Shown here piece after piece: positions 31,685 through 41,268 of a DNA stretch of 64,000 nucleotides. The position numbers were made by a program, and so were the translations under genes. The notes beneath the pieces are model-generated. The model worked only from the letters and a program-made list of their open reading frames with translations, ran no database searches and was not told where the DNA came from. Source of the stretch: DATBGO01 sp050011895 (GTDB lineage Bacteria > Actinomycetota > Actinomycetes > Streptosporangiales > Streptosporangiaceae); NCBI GenBank assembly GCA_050011895.1, contig JBEKIF010000033.1:74633-138632 (forward strand). Direction: 5' to 3'. Each line of letters opens with the position of its first letter. Positions within the stretch are counted from its first letter, which is position 1.

Positions 31685-34522
31685 GTGCCCACCGCCACCC
31701 CGGCCGGCGCACTGGTCGGCCGCGACAGCGAGACTGCGATGCTGGCCAGGCTCATGAGGGAGGTGGCCGGCGGACGGGGCAGTTCGGTGCTGATCGAGGG
31801 CGAGCCGGGAATCGGCAAGTCCGCGCTGGTGCGGGCGGCTCTGGCCGACGCGGCCGAGGCCGGCTGCCAGGTGTTCTGGGGCGCGGGTGACGAGCTGGGG
31901 CAGGCGTTGCCGCTGCTGCCGCTGCTGGAGGGGTTACGGGTACGCGAGCCCTCCGCAAACCCCCGGCGGAACACGATCGTCCGGCTCTTACGCGGCGAGG
32001 TCACCGCCGATCGCGGCACGGACGTGGCAGCTGCGCTGGCGGAACAGCTGCTCGCGCTGGTTGCCGAGCAGTGCGCCGCGCAGCCGACCATCCTGGTCAT
32101 CGACGATCTTCAGTGGGCAGATCAGGCCAGCATCACACTGTGGGGGCGGCTGGCCAGGTCGGTGCGGCAGGTGCCGCTGCTGCTGGTCGGGATGATGCGT
32201 CCGGTGCCGCAGCGGGAGGACTTGCTGGCGCTGCGCAGGGTGGTGGACGATGCCGCGCGGCTCCAGCTGACCGGGCTCACCGAGGCGGCGGTAGCCGAGC
32301 TGGTGGCAGCCCTGGCCGGGGGCAAGCCCGGCGACAAGCTGCTGCGGCTCGCCGACGGCGCGGCGGGCAACCCGCTGTATGTCACTGAGCTGGTGGCTGC
32401 GCTGGATCGCAGCTCCATTTTGACCATTACCGGATCGGGAGCCGCCGAGCTGACCAGCGGTCCCGCGCCCAGTTCGCTGTCGGCGGCCATCGCGGACCGC
32501 CTGGGCTTTGTCTCCGGGCCGGTGCGCGAGGTGCTGCGGGCGGCGGCGCTGCTCGGCGTGGATTTTGCCGTGCCGGACCTGGCGACCGTTCTGGGTCGCG
32601 GCGTGGCGGACCTGATCCCGGCGGTTGACGAGGCACGCGCCGCCGGCGTGCTGGCCGAGTCCGGTAACGACCTCGGGTTCCGGCATCCGCTGATCCGCGC
32701 GGCGCTGTACGACGAGATACCGGCGCCGGTACGCGCCGCCTGGCACCGCGACGCCGCCTGCGCCCTCGCCGAGGCCGGCGCACCGGTCGACCGGGTAGCC
32801 CGGCAGCTGCTGCGGGCGGTTGGCGGCCTTGGCGGCACGACCGAGCCGATGGATGAGTGGATACTGAGCTGGCTGGCCCGCTCCGCAGAGCTGCTGGTCG
32901 GCCAGGCGCCCCGGGCCGCGGCAGACCTTCTCCGGCAGGCCGTCGCGAGCTCCCCGGCTGGCTCGGCCTGGCATGACTGTCTTGTCGGCCGGCTCGCTGA
33001 CGCTCTGTACCGGATCGGCGATACGGCCGGGGCCGAGCAGGTGTCGAACCGCGTCCTGGCCTATGCCGTCGAGCCCGATCTGGTCGTTGACCTGCACTGG
33101 ACGCTGGCGCAGTGCCGCATGCGGGCCGGCCGGTCCGCGGAATCCCTGGCCACGCTGGACCGGGCCCTGGCCACCCCCGGGATCTCGGCCCGGCATCGCG
33201 CCCGGCTGCTCGTGCTCGCCGCGCGGACGCACAGCCACCTAGGCGAGGCCGAGACGGCCGGCCGGGTCGCCGCTGCCGCGCTCGCGGCGGCATCGCAGAC
33301 GGGTGACAACTGGGCGATCGGCTGGGCCCTGCACGTGCTGACCCTCGTGACCGCGGCGCAGGGGCAGATGGCTGATGCGCTGCCGCTGTTCGACCGGGCG
33401 CTGACCGTGACCCAGGCCGATCCGGCCCTGACCGACCTGCGGCTGCTGCTGCAGATCAACAAGGCCGTCACAATGAGCGGCCTCGACCGGTACGAGGAGG
33501 CCTTCGTGGCGGCCCGGCAGGCACGCCACCTCGCGGACCGGGCCGGCACGGTGGTCCGGCTGGCTCAGGCGCATAGCGCCCTGGGCCAGCTGCTCTTCGA
33601 CACCGGGCGGTGGGATGATGCGATGGCCGAGGTCGAGGTCCTGCACGAAGACCTGAACGAGCCCGGCGCGGCCTGCTGCGATCATGGCATCGCTGCCGTG
33701 ATCTGCTTCCATCGCGGCGAGATCACCGCGGCGCGGAGCCATCTCGCCGTGGCCGTTCCGCACGCCAAGCGGATCGGACACCGGGTCGTCGGCACGCTGG
33801 CGCTGGCCCGAAGCCTGGACTGCGAGCAGGCCGGCGCGCTACCGGAGGCACTGGCCGTCCTGACCGCCGGGTTCGCCGACAAGACCGAAGAACTCGAGGA
33901 GATCGAGGACCTGTTTGCTGACGCCGTCCGCCTCGCCGCGCAGATTGGCGACCTCGGCACCGCGAAGGCCATCGCGGGCCACGCCGTGGCCCTCGCCGCT
34001 GAATCGGAGATCCCCCATCGGCAGGCGAACGCGCTCTATTGCAGCGGCCTGCTGGACCATGATGCCACCCGGCTGCTGGCGGCCGCGGACCGTTATAGCG
34101 ACGCCACCAGGCCGCTACTCAGCGCGACGGCGCTGGAGGCCGCGGCTGGAGACTTCGTCTGCACTGGCGACCGCGACCAGGCACGAGCCGCATTCACCCG
34201 TGCCGTGGAGATATATACCTCGCTTGGTGCCGTCACGGACGTCGCCCGGCTACGGACGAGGTTCCGCGCTCATGGCATTCGCCGCGCCCCGCACGCTAAA
34301 CACCGGCAGGCGCGGAGCGGCTGGGACAGCCTAACGCCGGCCGAGACAAAGATCGCCGCGCTGGTGGAGGGGGGATTGACCAACCCAGAGATCGCCGCCA
34401 AGCTCTTCCTGTCCCGGCGGACCGTCGCGACCCACGTATCCCACATCCTGAAGAAACTCGACGTCCATTCGCGTATAGACATCGCCCGCGAGGCAGCCTT
34501 GCGGACAACGGCGTCGAGATGA
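31685..34522 (+). CDS. Large LuxR-family ATPase regulator (LAL/STAND type)
   Basis: 945 residues from GTG 31685. The N-terminus is an AAA/STAND NTPase: ALVGRDSETAMLARL, Walker A LIEGEPGIGKSALVRA near 37-52, Walker B ILVIDDLQWADQ near 140. The middle (about 350-870) consists of TPR-like helical repeats. The C-terminus is a LuxR HTH (LTPAETKIAALVEGGLTNPE, SRRTVATHVSHILKKLDVHS). LALs switch on target promoters after ATP and an inducer bind, often in antibiotic or sugar clusters. The HTH-coding end lies inside a 46-48 bp inverted repeat (see separate entry). Two palindromes lie upstream. Confidence 0.92.
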   Translation: MPTATPAGALVGRDSETAMLARLMREVAGGRGSSVLIEGEPGIGKSALVRAALADAAEAGCQVFWGAGDELGQALPLLPLLEGLRVREPSANPRRNTIVRLLRGEVTADRGTDVAAALAEQLLALVAEQCAAQPTILVIDDLQWADQASITLWGRLARSVRQVPLLLVGMMRPVPQREDLLALRRVVDDAARLQLTGLTEAAVAELVAALAGGKPGDKLLRLADGAAGNPLYVTELVAALDRSSILTITGSGAAELTSGPAPSSLSAAIADRLGFVSGPVREVLRAAALLGVDFAVPDLATVLGRGVADLIPAVDEARAAGVLAESGNDLGFRHPLIRAALYDEIPAPVRAAWHRDAACALAEAGAPVDRVARQLLRAVGGLGGTTEPMDEWILSWLARSAELLVGQAPRAAADLLRQAVASSPAGSAWHDCLVGRLADALYRIGDTAGAEQVSNRVLAYAVEPDLVVDLHWTLAQCRMRAGRSAESLATLDRALATPGISARHRARLLVLAARTHSHLGEAETAGRVAAAALAAASQTGDNWAIGWALHVLTLVTAAQGQMADALPLFDRALTVTQADPALTDLRLLLQINKAVTMSGLDRYEEAFVAARQARHLADRAGTVVRLAQAHSALGQLLFDTGRWDDAMAEVEVLHEDLNEPGAACCDHGIAAVICFHRGEITAARSHLAVAVPHAKRIGHRVVGTLALARSLDCEQAGALPEALAVLTAGFADKTEELEEIEDLFADAVRLAAQIGDLGTAKAIAGHAVALAAESEIPHRQANALYCSGLLDHDATRLLAAADRYSDATRPLLSATALEAAAGDFVCTGDRDQARAAFTRAVEIYTSLGAVTDVARLRTRFRAHGIRRAPHAKHRQARSGWDSLTPAETKIAALVEGGLTNPEIAAKLFLSRRTVATHVSHILKKLDVHSRIDIAREAALRTTASR

Positions 34523-34587
34523 GCGCGGCTCAGGAGCGGGGCTGTCCCAGCCGCTCCGCGGCGGCCGGTGTTCTTAGCGCGCAGGGC
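34286..34587. repeat. Imperfect 46-48 bp inverted repeat around the LuxR HTH end
   Basis: Left arm 34286-34331 is inside the coding region just before the HTH; right arm 34540-34587 is just beyond the stop at 34522. The arms match at about 42 of 46 positions with a 2-nt gap; the longest perfect block is cgcggagcggctgggacagc. The enclosed 208 bp encode the whole LuxR HTH. No invertase or recombinase gene is visible in the window. Confidence 0.85.
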
Positions 34588-34615
34588 ATGCCCGGTAGCT
34601 CCGGGGGCCCATGAG

Positions 34616-35080
34616 CTATCGGACATAATTGCGATCGCCCGGCGTGCTCTGCCTGTCGCCGTCGCCAAGGTTGCCCTCGAATGCGAGCGTGAAGTACACG
34701 GCCTTGCCCGCGACGGTCCGGTAATAACCCCAGTCAGTCGACAGGCTGGCGACCAGCATCAGGCCCCGTCCGGTCTCTGCGTCCGGCGGCACATCCACCT
34801 GCTCCGGCGCGAACCACGACGTGTCATGGACATCAACGCGTAACTGATCACGGGCCCGGGTGATGACCAGCATGATGGCCCCGCCAAGCTCGTTCGCTAT
34901 GGCATTGGTCACCAGTTCGCTGGTGAGCAGGACTGCGACGGACGGGTCGACGGGGACATCCCAGGCGCAGATGGCCGCCCGTACTAGGCGGCGGGCTTCG
35001 CCCGCCGCGGCCGGTCCTGCCGCCAGCGAGATGCGGCGGGGGCGTTGAAGAGTCTGGCGGAGCGGCGCCATCGTATCCAT
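34616..35080 (-). CDS. RsbW-like ATP-binding protein (HATPase)
   Basis: 154 residues from an ATG (a second ATG is three codons on). GHKL fold: N-box LLTSELVTNAIANELGG near 52-66, G1 box VDVHDTSWFAP near 87, G2 box ETGRGLMLVASLSTDWG near 103. This size and sequence fit actinobacterial anti-sigma/anti-anti-sigma switch kinases. No STAS partner is adjacent. It might regulate a sigma factor elsewhere. Confidence 0.88.
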   Translation of the reverse strand: MDTMAPLRQTLQRPRRISLAAGPAAAGEARRLVRAAICAWDVPVDPSVAVLLTSELVTNAIANELGGAIMLVITRARDQLRVDVHDTSWFAPEQVDVPPDAETGRGLMLVASLSTDWGYYRTVAGKAVYFTLAFEGNLGDGDRQSTPGDRNYVR

Positions 35081-35482
35081 CTAGTTTCCTTGCCGGGCCG
35101 GTTTGAGGCGGTCCGGGATAGCGCAAGTCACCCTGCGCGGCCGGTCCGGCGGAGATCCGATGAAACTGCTGATGCTGGATCTTGCCGGTAGTTGCACCAC
35201 AAATACTTCTGCAAGTTGCAGACAGAGACATCGGTCGGGTGACGGATATTTGAAGCCGTGATCACGACCGGCGAGCCTGCGCGGGAATGACGGCGGTTCA
35301 GGTACTCGGCGGCACGTGCTGGTAGCCGTGAGGGTCCGGTGCCGTGATGTCGCTTGCCGGGGTAACGGGACCGGCGGGTTGCCACGAGGCGCCGGAGTGT
35401 CGAGAGATGCGTGGGACGCGCCGACTGTTCAAGACCGAGCTGATCAAACAGGCTCGCCCGGCGGCGCGGGCAGGCGCTGACG
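35081..35482. other. Intergenic, 402 bp
   Basis: No supported gene. The part 35160-35260 is A/T-richer than average and probably holds the promoter of the leftward RsbW-like gene. The remainder has short open frames without ribosome sites. Confidence 0.45.
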
Positions 35483-35914
35483 TCAGAGCAAGCGGAAGTC
35501 GGCGTAGTCGAAGCCAGGGGCCACAACGCAGCTGACCAGTACTGGCAACCGGCCGGCCGGCGCAGCGCATTGCCATACGCCGCCGGGAACGATGGCCTGC
35601 GGTTGCTGGCCCGCGCCGAGATCGCCGCCGAGCAGGACGGCTCTCCCGGCTGAGGGCTCGCCGCCGCTGCCGCCCAAGCGCAAGTCCAGCGCGCCGCCGC
35701 TGTGCCAGAACCACAGCTCGTCGGAGCGCACCACATGCCATCGTGACTGCTCGCCTGGGTGCAGCAGAAAATAGATGGCGGTCGCGGCGCTGCGCGGCCC
35801 GCTGTACCCCCGGGGGGAGAAGGACACCGCCGAGCGCCACGTCTGCCGGAACCACCCGCCCTCGGGATGCGGCAGAAGGTCAAGCTGCTCGGCCAGGGGC
35901 GGCCGTACCGTCAT
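35483..35914 (-). CDS. DUF985 cupin protein
   Basis: 143 residues. The start LDLLPHPEGGWFRQTWRSA and the core AIYFLLHPGEQSRWHVVRSD, ELWFWHSGGALDL, ending APGFDYADFRLL, are a textbook DUF985 sequence. The family has an RmlC-like beta-barrel and is of unknown function; plant and bacterial members bind small ligands. Confidence 0.92.
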   Translation of the reverse strand: MTVRPPLAEQLDLLPHPEGGWFRQTWRSAVSFSPRGYSGPRSAATAIYFLLHPGEQSRWHVVRSDELWFWHSGGALDLRLGGSGGEPSAGRAVLLGGDLGAGQQPQAIVPGGVWQCAAPAGRLPVLVSCVVAPGFDYADFRLL

Positions 35915-36135
35915 CAGCCGCTCCCCGGTACCCCGCTGCCCGCACCCGGCATGCTTACCCCGCGCCCTCCACGAGCCTGCATGAAACGCCCCGCGCTCGC
36001 CACTGTCCCATAGAACGAGTCAGCTTGGCTGGTCACCAACACGCACGGGTCTCGCCATCGCCCGGCCAGGAGGTGAGAACCGAGGACAGGGCAAGTAAGC
36101 GACTATGCGCGCTGCCCGTTCCTCAGCTGAACCCC

Positions 36136-36924
36136 ATGGACCAGACTGATCCCATGATGGACGACACGCGGGACGACACCGGGGTCGTAGTCCCGGTCCC
36201 GGAGCAGGTGAGGCGGGTCGTGTCCCTGGTGCCTTCGCTCACCGAAACAGTCGCGGTGACCGCGCCGGGCCTGCTGGCCGGCGCTACAGACTGGTGCTGT
36301 GAACCCGCGGACCTCGATGTGCCCCGGGTACGAGGGACCAAGAATCCGGATCTTGACCGGATCCGGGCGCTCCGCCCGGACCTGGTACTGGCCAACGACG
36401 AGGAGAACCGGGCTCCCGACCTGGCGGCCCTGCGGGCGGCCGGCGTGCCGGTGTGGGTGACCGTGATCCGCACCCTGGACCAGGCGCTGGCATCGCTGCA
36501 CCGCGTCCTCGCGGTAGCTTGCCGGCTTCCGGCACCGGGCTGGCTCGATGCGGCGGCGCGGGCCTGGGACATCCCGCGCCCAGGGCCCCCGCGCCGGGCG
36601 GTGATCCCGATCTGGCGCAGGCCCTGGATGGTCATCGGCCGGGATACCTTTGCCGGAGACGTCCTCGCCCGGCTCGGCATCGAGAACCTGTACGCAGGGC
36701 ACGCTGAGCGCTATCCGAAGGTCCCGGTCGATCAGATCCTGGCGGCGCGCCCAGGCCTGATCGTCTTGCCGGACGAGCCCTACCGCTTCAGCACCGACGA
36801 CGGGCCCGAGTGCTTCCCCGGCGTTGACACCGCACTGGTCAGCGGCCGCCACCTCACCTGGTACGGGCCCTCGCTCGTCCAGGCCCCGCAGGTGCTCACC
36901 CGCCAGCTGGGACACCATCCATGA
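36136..36924 (+). CDS. BtuF-like helical-backbone metal/cobalamin receptor
   Basis: About 262 residues from ATG 36136 (ATGs at 36154 and 36157 are alternatives; no Shine-Dalgarno stands out). RRVVSLVPSLTETVAV at the N-terminus and GTKNPDLDRIRALRPDLVLA, plus the second-lobe PKVPVDQILAARPGLIVLPD, fit the PBP-like family of cobalamin/Fe3+ receptors. There is no signal peptide or lipobox, and no ABC permease next to it, so this is the cytoplasmic orphan type ('helical backbone metal receptor') common in actinobacteria. Confidence 0.82.
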   Translation: MDQTDPMMDDTRDDTGVVVPVPEQVRRVVSLVPSLTETVAVTAPGLLAGATDWCCEPADLDVPRVRGTKNPDLDRIRALRPDLVLANDEENRAPDLAALRAAGVPVWVTVIRTLDQALASLHRVLAVACRLPAPGWLDAAARAWDIPRPGPPRRAVIPIWRRPWMVIGRDTFAGDVLARLGIENLYAGHAERYPKVPVDQILAARPGLIVLPDEPYRFSTDDGPECFPGVDTALVSGRHLTWYGPSLVQAPQVLTRQLGHHP

Positions 36925-37147
36925 CTACCGGAAAGCGAGAGTTACCGCCCGTGCGGCCGGGCCCGCAGCGCCGGACTCGACATTAGCGCTGCTCAGGCCC
37001 CCGGCCTCCCCATGGGAAGGCGCGAGTGCCGGCCAGCTCTCATCAATTAGCCTGCCGGATGGTTCCGTGCCCGGCCGCCGTCCTCGGCAGTCTCGTAGCG
37101 TAGTTCCCCGGCCGTTAAGTCCGCCCAAACCATCTACGCTGTACAAC

Positions 37148-38308
37148 GTGCCGGACAGAGATGATTGGGATGTCGCAGTTGTCGGCGCGGGGCCGGCCGG
37201 GCTCGCGGCCGCGAAAACCGCTGTCCGGGCAGGGGCACGAACAGTGGTATTGGAGCGAGCAGCGCACCCGAGGTATAAGACGTGCGGCGGTGGCCTGATC
37301 GGCCTGTCGCTGGCGGCGGTCGGAGAAGGCGTGTCCTTGCCTGACCGCGATCACATCAACGCTGCGACCTTTACCCTGCGCGGGAAGCACATGTTCACCC
37401 GCAGGCGCGCGGACGCACTGCTGACGATGGTGCTCAGAGATGAGTTCGATGATGCGCTCCGCCGCGCAGCCGTCGGCGCCGGCGCCGTAATGCGGAAGAG
37501 GTCGGTAGTTCGCTCCATCCGCCAGGACGAGAATGCCGCGTTCGCGAGACTCGCAGACGGATCTGAGGTACGGGCGCGGGTGGTGGTCGGTGCCGACGGC
37601 TCGTCCGGAGTCAGCGCGCGTCACGTCGGCGCGGAATTCTCACAGGTTGACCTGGGCCTGGAAGTAGAGGTTCCCGTTCCCGAGGCGATCCAGCGAGAGT
37701 GGCGGGGACGGATATTGATCGACTGGGGACCGATCCCTGGTTCTTACGGCTGGGTCTTTCCGAAGATGGACCGGCTCACGGTCGGCGTCATAGCCTCGCG
37801 CGGCCAGGGAGAGCGGACGACGGAGTATCTTCGCGATTTCATTGACCACCTCGAGCTCGGATCATTTGAACCCATTCATTTTTCGGGTCATCTCACACGC
37901 TGCCGCACGAATAAGTCTCCCCTGCGCAAGGGACGTGTGCTGGTGGCGGGCGATGCCGCTGGCCTGCTCGAGCCATGGACTCGCGAGGGCATAAGCTTCG
38001 CCCTGCGGTCCGGCGCCCTGGCTGGAACGTCAGGCGCGAAGGCAGCCGTGAGCCGCGGGCAAGAAGATCGTAATGCAGCTCTCGACGAGTACGTGTCCGT
38101 CGTGAATCGCGTGCTTGCACCGGAGATGGATGCGGGGCGGCGTATTCTGGCAGCGTTTTCTCGCCATCCTAGCGTTGTCCATGCGGCCCTTGCCACGCGT
38201 CCCGGGTGGCGCGCGTTTTCCGAGTTCTGCAAGGGCGAGATGACATTCTGCTCGGTCGTCGACCGCCCGCTGATAGGTCCATCAGTCTCATTCATCGCAA
38301 AGGTCTAA
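37148..38308 (+). CDS. Geranylgeranyl reductase-family flavoprotein
   Basis: 386 residues from GTG 37148. FAD-binding GxGxxG: VAVVGAGPAGLAAAKTAVRA, then RYKTCGGGLIG, typical for this family, VVVGADGSSGVSARHVG and VAGDAAGLLEPWTREGISFA. It reduces isoprenoid double bonds (menaquinone side chain, archaeal-type or carotenoid lipids) with FADH2. No Shine-Dalgarno precedes the GTG; TACGCT 8 nt upstream suggests a leaderless message. Confidence 0.9.
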   Translation: MPDRDDWDVAVVGAGPAGLAAAKTAVRAGARTVVLERAAHPRYKTCGGGLIGLSLAAVGEGVSLPDRDHINAATFTLRGKHMFTRRRADALLTMVLRDEFDDALRRAAVGAGAVMRKRSVVRSIRQDENAAFARLADGSEVRARVVVGADGSSGVSARHVGAEFSQVDLGLEVEVPVPEAIQREWRGRILIDWGPIPGSYGWVFPKMDRLTVGVIASRGQGERTTEYLRDFIDHLELGSFEPIHFSGHLTRCRTNKSPLRKGRVLVAGDAAGLLEPWTREGISFALRSGALAGTSGAKAAVSRGQEDRNAALDEYVSVVNRVLAPEMDAGRRILAAFSRHPSVVHAALATRPGWRAFSEFCKGEMTFCSVVDRPLIGPSVSFIAKV

Positions 38309-38492
38309 CGAGGCTGAAACCCCTCACCTACGCGACCGTATTCATAAGGCCCGCATGTGCAGCGCCATAAGGCGATGGCGCAAACGCCACCACGGCAGAA
38401 GACAAGCGCCACCCCGGCCGGCGCGGACGGGCCGCGACCGCCCGCGGCTGCGCGCCCGCCGAGTTTCCGGTCACGAATGTCCAGTCAGCGAT

Positions 38493-39620
38493 CTAGTTGA
38501 TCGTGGAGTGGATCACGACCGGCCGGACGTCGTGTCCGTTGACGCTGTCGAAGATGCCGGGGGCGTTCTGGAACTCGCCGCTCGGATTGTGGTGCAGCGT
38601 GGAGTACTCGATCTTCAAGGTTCCGCCGTCCGCGTCCACGACGAAGAAGATGGCTCCGCCGCCCTCGCGCGCACTGCTGTAACAGATGACGGTGCCGTCG
38701 ATGATCAGGTTGTAGTGATCGCCGTCGGTGTAGATGGCGCCGCCGCTGCCGCCCCCTGGCGTGCCGGGACTGGCGGGATTGGCGCCCCAGCCGATCGCCT
38801 CGTTGCCGGTCATCAGGCTGTTGATTACGTCGAAGTTCGCGTAGAGACCGCTCAGCGCGCCGCCATTGGAGCAGCGGTTGCCGCGGAAGGTGTCACCGGT
38901 GATGTAGACGGGGCTACCCATATACATGCCGTACGCGCGGATCGCCGCGCCGCCGAGGTCGGGCCCGTACCTGTAGCACCGGTTGTCGATGAACCCGGAG
39001 TTGACCACCTTGAGCTGGCCGCCCTGATCGAAGATGGCGCCTCCGCCGTAGCTCGATGCGCTGGTCTGCCGCACCGCCGAGTAGGCGTTCTCGAAGGTCA
39101 TGTTCTGCACGATGAGCTGCGGCCACTTCTGCTCCCAGCAGTCATCAGTGATGTACTTCTGCTTCGGGTCGCAGGTGTTCATATACAAGATCCGCAGCCT
39201 GCCGCCGCCGCTCAGCGTGACCTTGCCACCGCCATCCAGCACAATCCGGTGGCTGGTGTTCACGACCTTTGCCGTCGCGGTCATCGTGATCGTGACCGGC
39301 TTCGGGCCGCAGTTGAAGGTGATGATGCCGCCCTTGGCTACGGCGCTGACCACGGCGGCGGACGTGCAGCTGGCGGGCGTGCCGCGGCCAACGACACGGT
39401 TCGGATGGCTGGTGCTGACAGCGCGGCCGGCCGGGGACACGTAGGCGTGCCCGGCTGGGTTGCCGAAGTCAGCCAGGCCGCGCGGGTGCGCTGCCGAGGC
39501 GCGCGGCAGGTACGGGAGGGTCACGGCGCCAGCCGCCGCGCCCGCCGTGATCACGGCCGTCACGCAGCCCGCACCGACAAGCCCGCCGACGAGTACGGCC
39601 AAGCTGCGCACCTGTCGCAT
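38493..39620 (-). CDS. Secreted right-handed beta-helix protein
   Basis: 375 residues. A signal peptide (SLAVLVGGLVGAGCVTAVIT) is followed by a disordered linker and a parallel beta-helix from about 95 onward (TFNCGPKPVTITMTATAKVV, GGGAIFDQGGQLKVVNSGFI, GGGSGGAIYTDGDHYNLIID). The repeating VxNxxFxxN pattern fits pectate-lyase-like or polymorphic-outer-membrane-type helices. Cys residues recur (CGPK, NTCD, DDCWE, NRC), likely as disulfides. Likely an exported polysaccharide-binding or lyase-like protein; no lyase active site is certain. Confidence 0.85.
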   Translation of the reverse strand: MRQVRSLAVLVGGLVGAGCVTAVITAGAAAGAVTLPYLPRASAAHPRGLADFGNPAGHAYVSPAGRAVSTSHPNRVVGRGTPASCTSAAVVSAVAKGGIITFNCGPKPVTITMTATAKVVNTSHRIVLDGGGKVTLSGGGRLRILYMNTCDPKQKYITDDCWEQKWPQLIVQNMTFENAYSAVRQTSASSYGGGAIFDQGGQLKVVNSGFIDNRCYRYGPDLGGAAIRAYGMYMGSPVYITGDTFRGNRCSNGGALSGLYANFDVINSLMTGNEAIGWGANPASPGTPGGGSGGAIYTDGDHYNLIIDGTVICYSSAREGGGAIFFVVDADGGTLKIEYSTLHHNPSGEFQNAPGIFDSVNGHDVRPVVIHSTIN

Positions 39621-39901
39621 GACGGGTCATGCTAGCCGGGCCCACAAGATCTGACCCTGGGATCGCATAGCTCGCACGGGAACGGGCTCGCCCCGTGATC
39701 CGGCCGGTATGGCCTGACTCGGCTCTTGGCTGCCGGCCCGGACCGCCGCCGCCAGCACCCGAGGCCACGACACGCACCGCGGCCGTAGGCGCCCCCCGGA
39801 CAGCGGCTCCGAAGGCTTGGATAACACTTATCGGAGCCGCACCGTGGCGGCGCCTCAGAACCAGCATGTCCGGTGCAGCAGCAGCGAGAGAGCGAGAGGC
39901 C

Positions 39902-40675
39902 GTGACGAAGACCGTCCTGGATCACGTGGCGATTGGCACGAGCGCGCTGACCGATGGCTGGGACCTGTTCGGCGGGCTGCTCGGCGGTTCCTGGGTCTAC
40001 GGGGGTGATTCGCCCGGCTTCTGGTGGGGTCAGCTGCAGTTCCACGCCGGCCCGAAGATCGAGCTGCTCACGCCGGCTGGGGGCCCCGACGCTGCCTTTC
40101 TCGAGCGCTTCCTGGCGACCCGCGGCGCTGGCCCGCACCATTTCACCTTCATCGTCCCTGACATCGCCGCGGCGCTGCCGCGGGTACGGGCGGTCGGCAT
40201 CGAACCGGTCCAGATCAGCCTGGTGAACCCGGCCTGGAAGGAAGCGTTCCTGCACCCCAAGGACGCCTACGGCATCGTGATCCAGGTTGCCGAGCATTCT
40301 GGCCCGCCGCCGGAACTGGCGGCGCCCGCTCAGCTTCCGCCGCCCGGGCCGCCGTCGGCCTTCGCCCTGGTCGAGCACTACGTGGCTGACATCGACGGCG
40401 CGGTCCGCCTGTTCGAGGAGGCACTCGAAGGCCAGGTCGTCAGCCGGCAGGACACCGCACAGACCTCAGCCGCCGAGCTGACCTGGGACAACGGCGCACG
40501 CCTGCGACTGGTCGGCGCAACCCCGGCCGCCGGCGGTGCCGGGCCGCGCCGCCGCGGGCCCGGGCACCTGCGCTTCATCCGCGACGGAGCGCAGTTCAGC
40601 CCGGGTGACCGCAGCCGGGCAGCGGACCTGGCACAGCGCCTCGGGATATCACTGCAGCTCGGCTCGCAGAACTGA
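39902..40675 (+). CDS. Two-domain VOC protein, methylmalonyl-CoA epimerase-like
   Basis: 257 residues from GTG 39902 with GAGAGG upstream (an ATG 12 codons earlier is possible). The N-terminal VOC unit reads VLDHVAIGTSALTDGWDLFG, PGFWWGQLQFHAGPKIELLT, GAGPHHFTFIVPDIAAALPR, FLHPKDAYGIVIQVAEH, with the usual His/Glu metal positions. A second, weaker VOC unit starts at FALVEHYVADIDGAVRLFEE. Substrate unknown. Confidence 0.82.
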   Translation: MTKTVLDHVAIGTSALTDGWDLFGGLLGGSWVYGGDSPGFWWGQLQFHAGPKIELLTPAGGPDAAFLERFLATRGAGPHHFTFIVPDIAAALPRVRAVGIEPVQISLVNPAWKEAFLHPKDAYGIVIQVAEHSGPPPELAAPAQLPPPGPPSAFALVEHYVADIDGAVRLFEEALEGQVVSRQDTAQTSAAELTWDNGARLRLVGATPAAGGAGPRRRGPGHLRFIRDGAQFSPGDRSRAADLAQRLGISLQLGSQN

Positions 40676-40778
40676 ATCCATCTCGGTTAGCTTCGGCAGT
40701 CAGCTCGACGCCGAGTCCGCCAGTCAACGTCGCCGCCGAGAACAACCTCGGGTTCATCAAAGCACGCCCAGCTGCGGC

Positions 40779-41102
40779 TCACCCGGCTGCGCGGGCCGCG
40801 CCGCGGGCGTCCCCGCCCAGCCCGGTGACGAGCCGTATAGCCATCGACCCGAGCATGCGCTGCATACCGGGACCCACATGGTCGGCAGCGATCGCTTGTA
40901 CCTGGTTGTCCCGGAGGAACCGTGCTACCCGGGCGTGCTGGGCGCCCTCGGTTCCCTGGTCGTGCAGCGTTCCCCAGGCGACTGTGAACTCCTGCCAGTC
41001 GCGGATCTCGCCGTCAGCCACGTCGGCGACCGCGACGCGGTCAGCACGTCCCCACCGCGGGTCGACCTGGCCATCGGCGGTGATCGGCACGCACACCCTC
41101 AT
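40779..41102 (-). CDS. NifX/NafY-like dinitrogenase iron-molybdenum cofactor domain protein
   Basis: 107 residues from an ATG with GGAGG at 7 nt. MRVCVPITADGQVDPRWGRA, then VAVADVADGEIRDWQEFTVA and the end GMQRMLGSMAIRLVTGLGGD fit the NifX/NafY/NifB C-domain family (Pfam 'Nitro_FeMo-Co'). In organisms without nitrogenase the function is unknown; no nif gene is in the window. Confidence 0.85.
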   Translation of the reverse strand: MRVCVPITADGQVDPRWGRADRVAVADVADGEIRDWQEFTVAWGTLHDQGTEGAQHARVARFLRDNQVQAIAADHVGPGMQRMLGSMAIRLVTGLGGDARGAARAAG

Positions 41103-41268
41103 GTCGAAGCCTCCTCGTCCGAACCGGGGTCATGAGTGCACGCCTCCTGCGCGGCGGCCCCGATGCCGACCAAACCAGGTGCAACAGCCTGCCTGCATGA
41201 TCTCACCGCGGTGCACGACGCCGCCATGGTCCTCTTGTGATCCTGGGCAGGTTCAGCGAAATCGGTCG

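Noticed and set aside
31988..33238. 416-codon leftward frame opposite the LuxR/ATPase
   Set aside because: Shadow of the ATPase repeats with Gln/Arg/Gly-rich sequence.
34286..34587. Insertion sequence ends
   Set aside because: The enclosed 208 bp code for the HTH and contain no transposase; no target-site duplication was seen.
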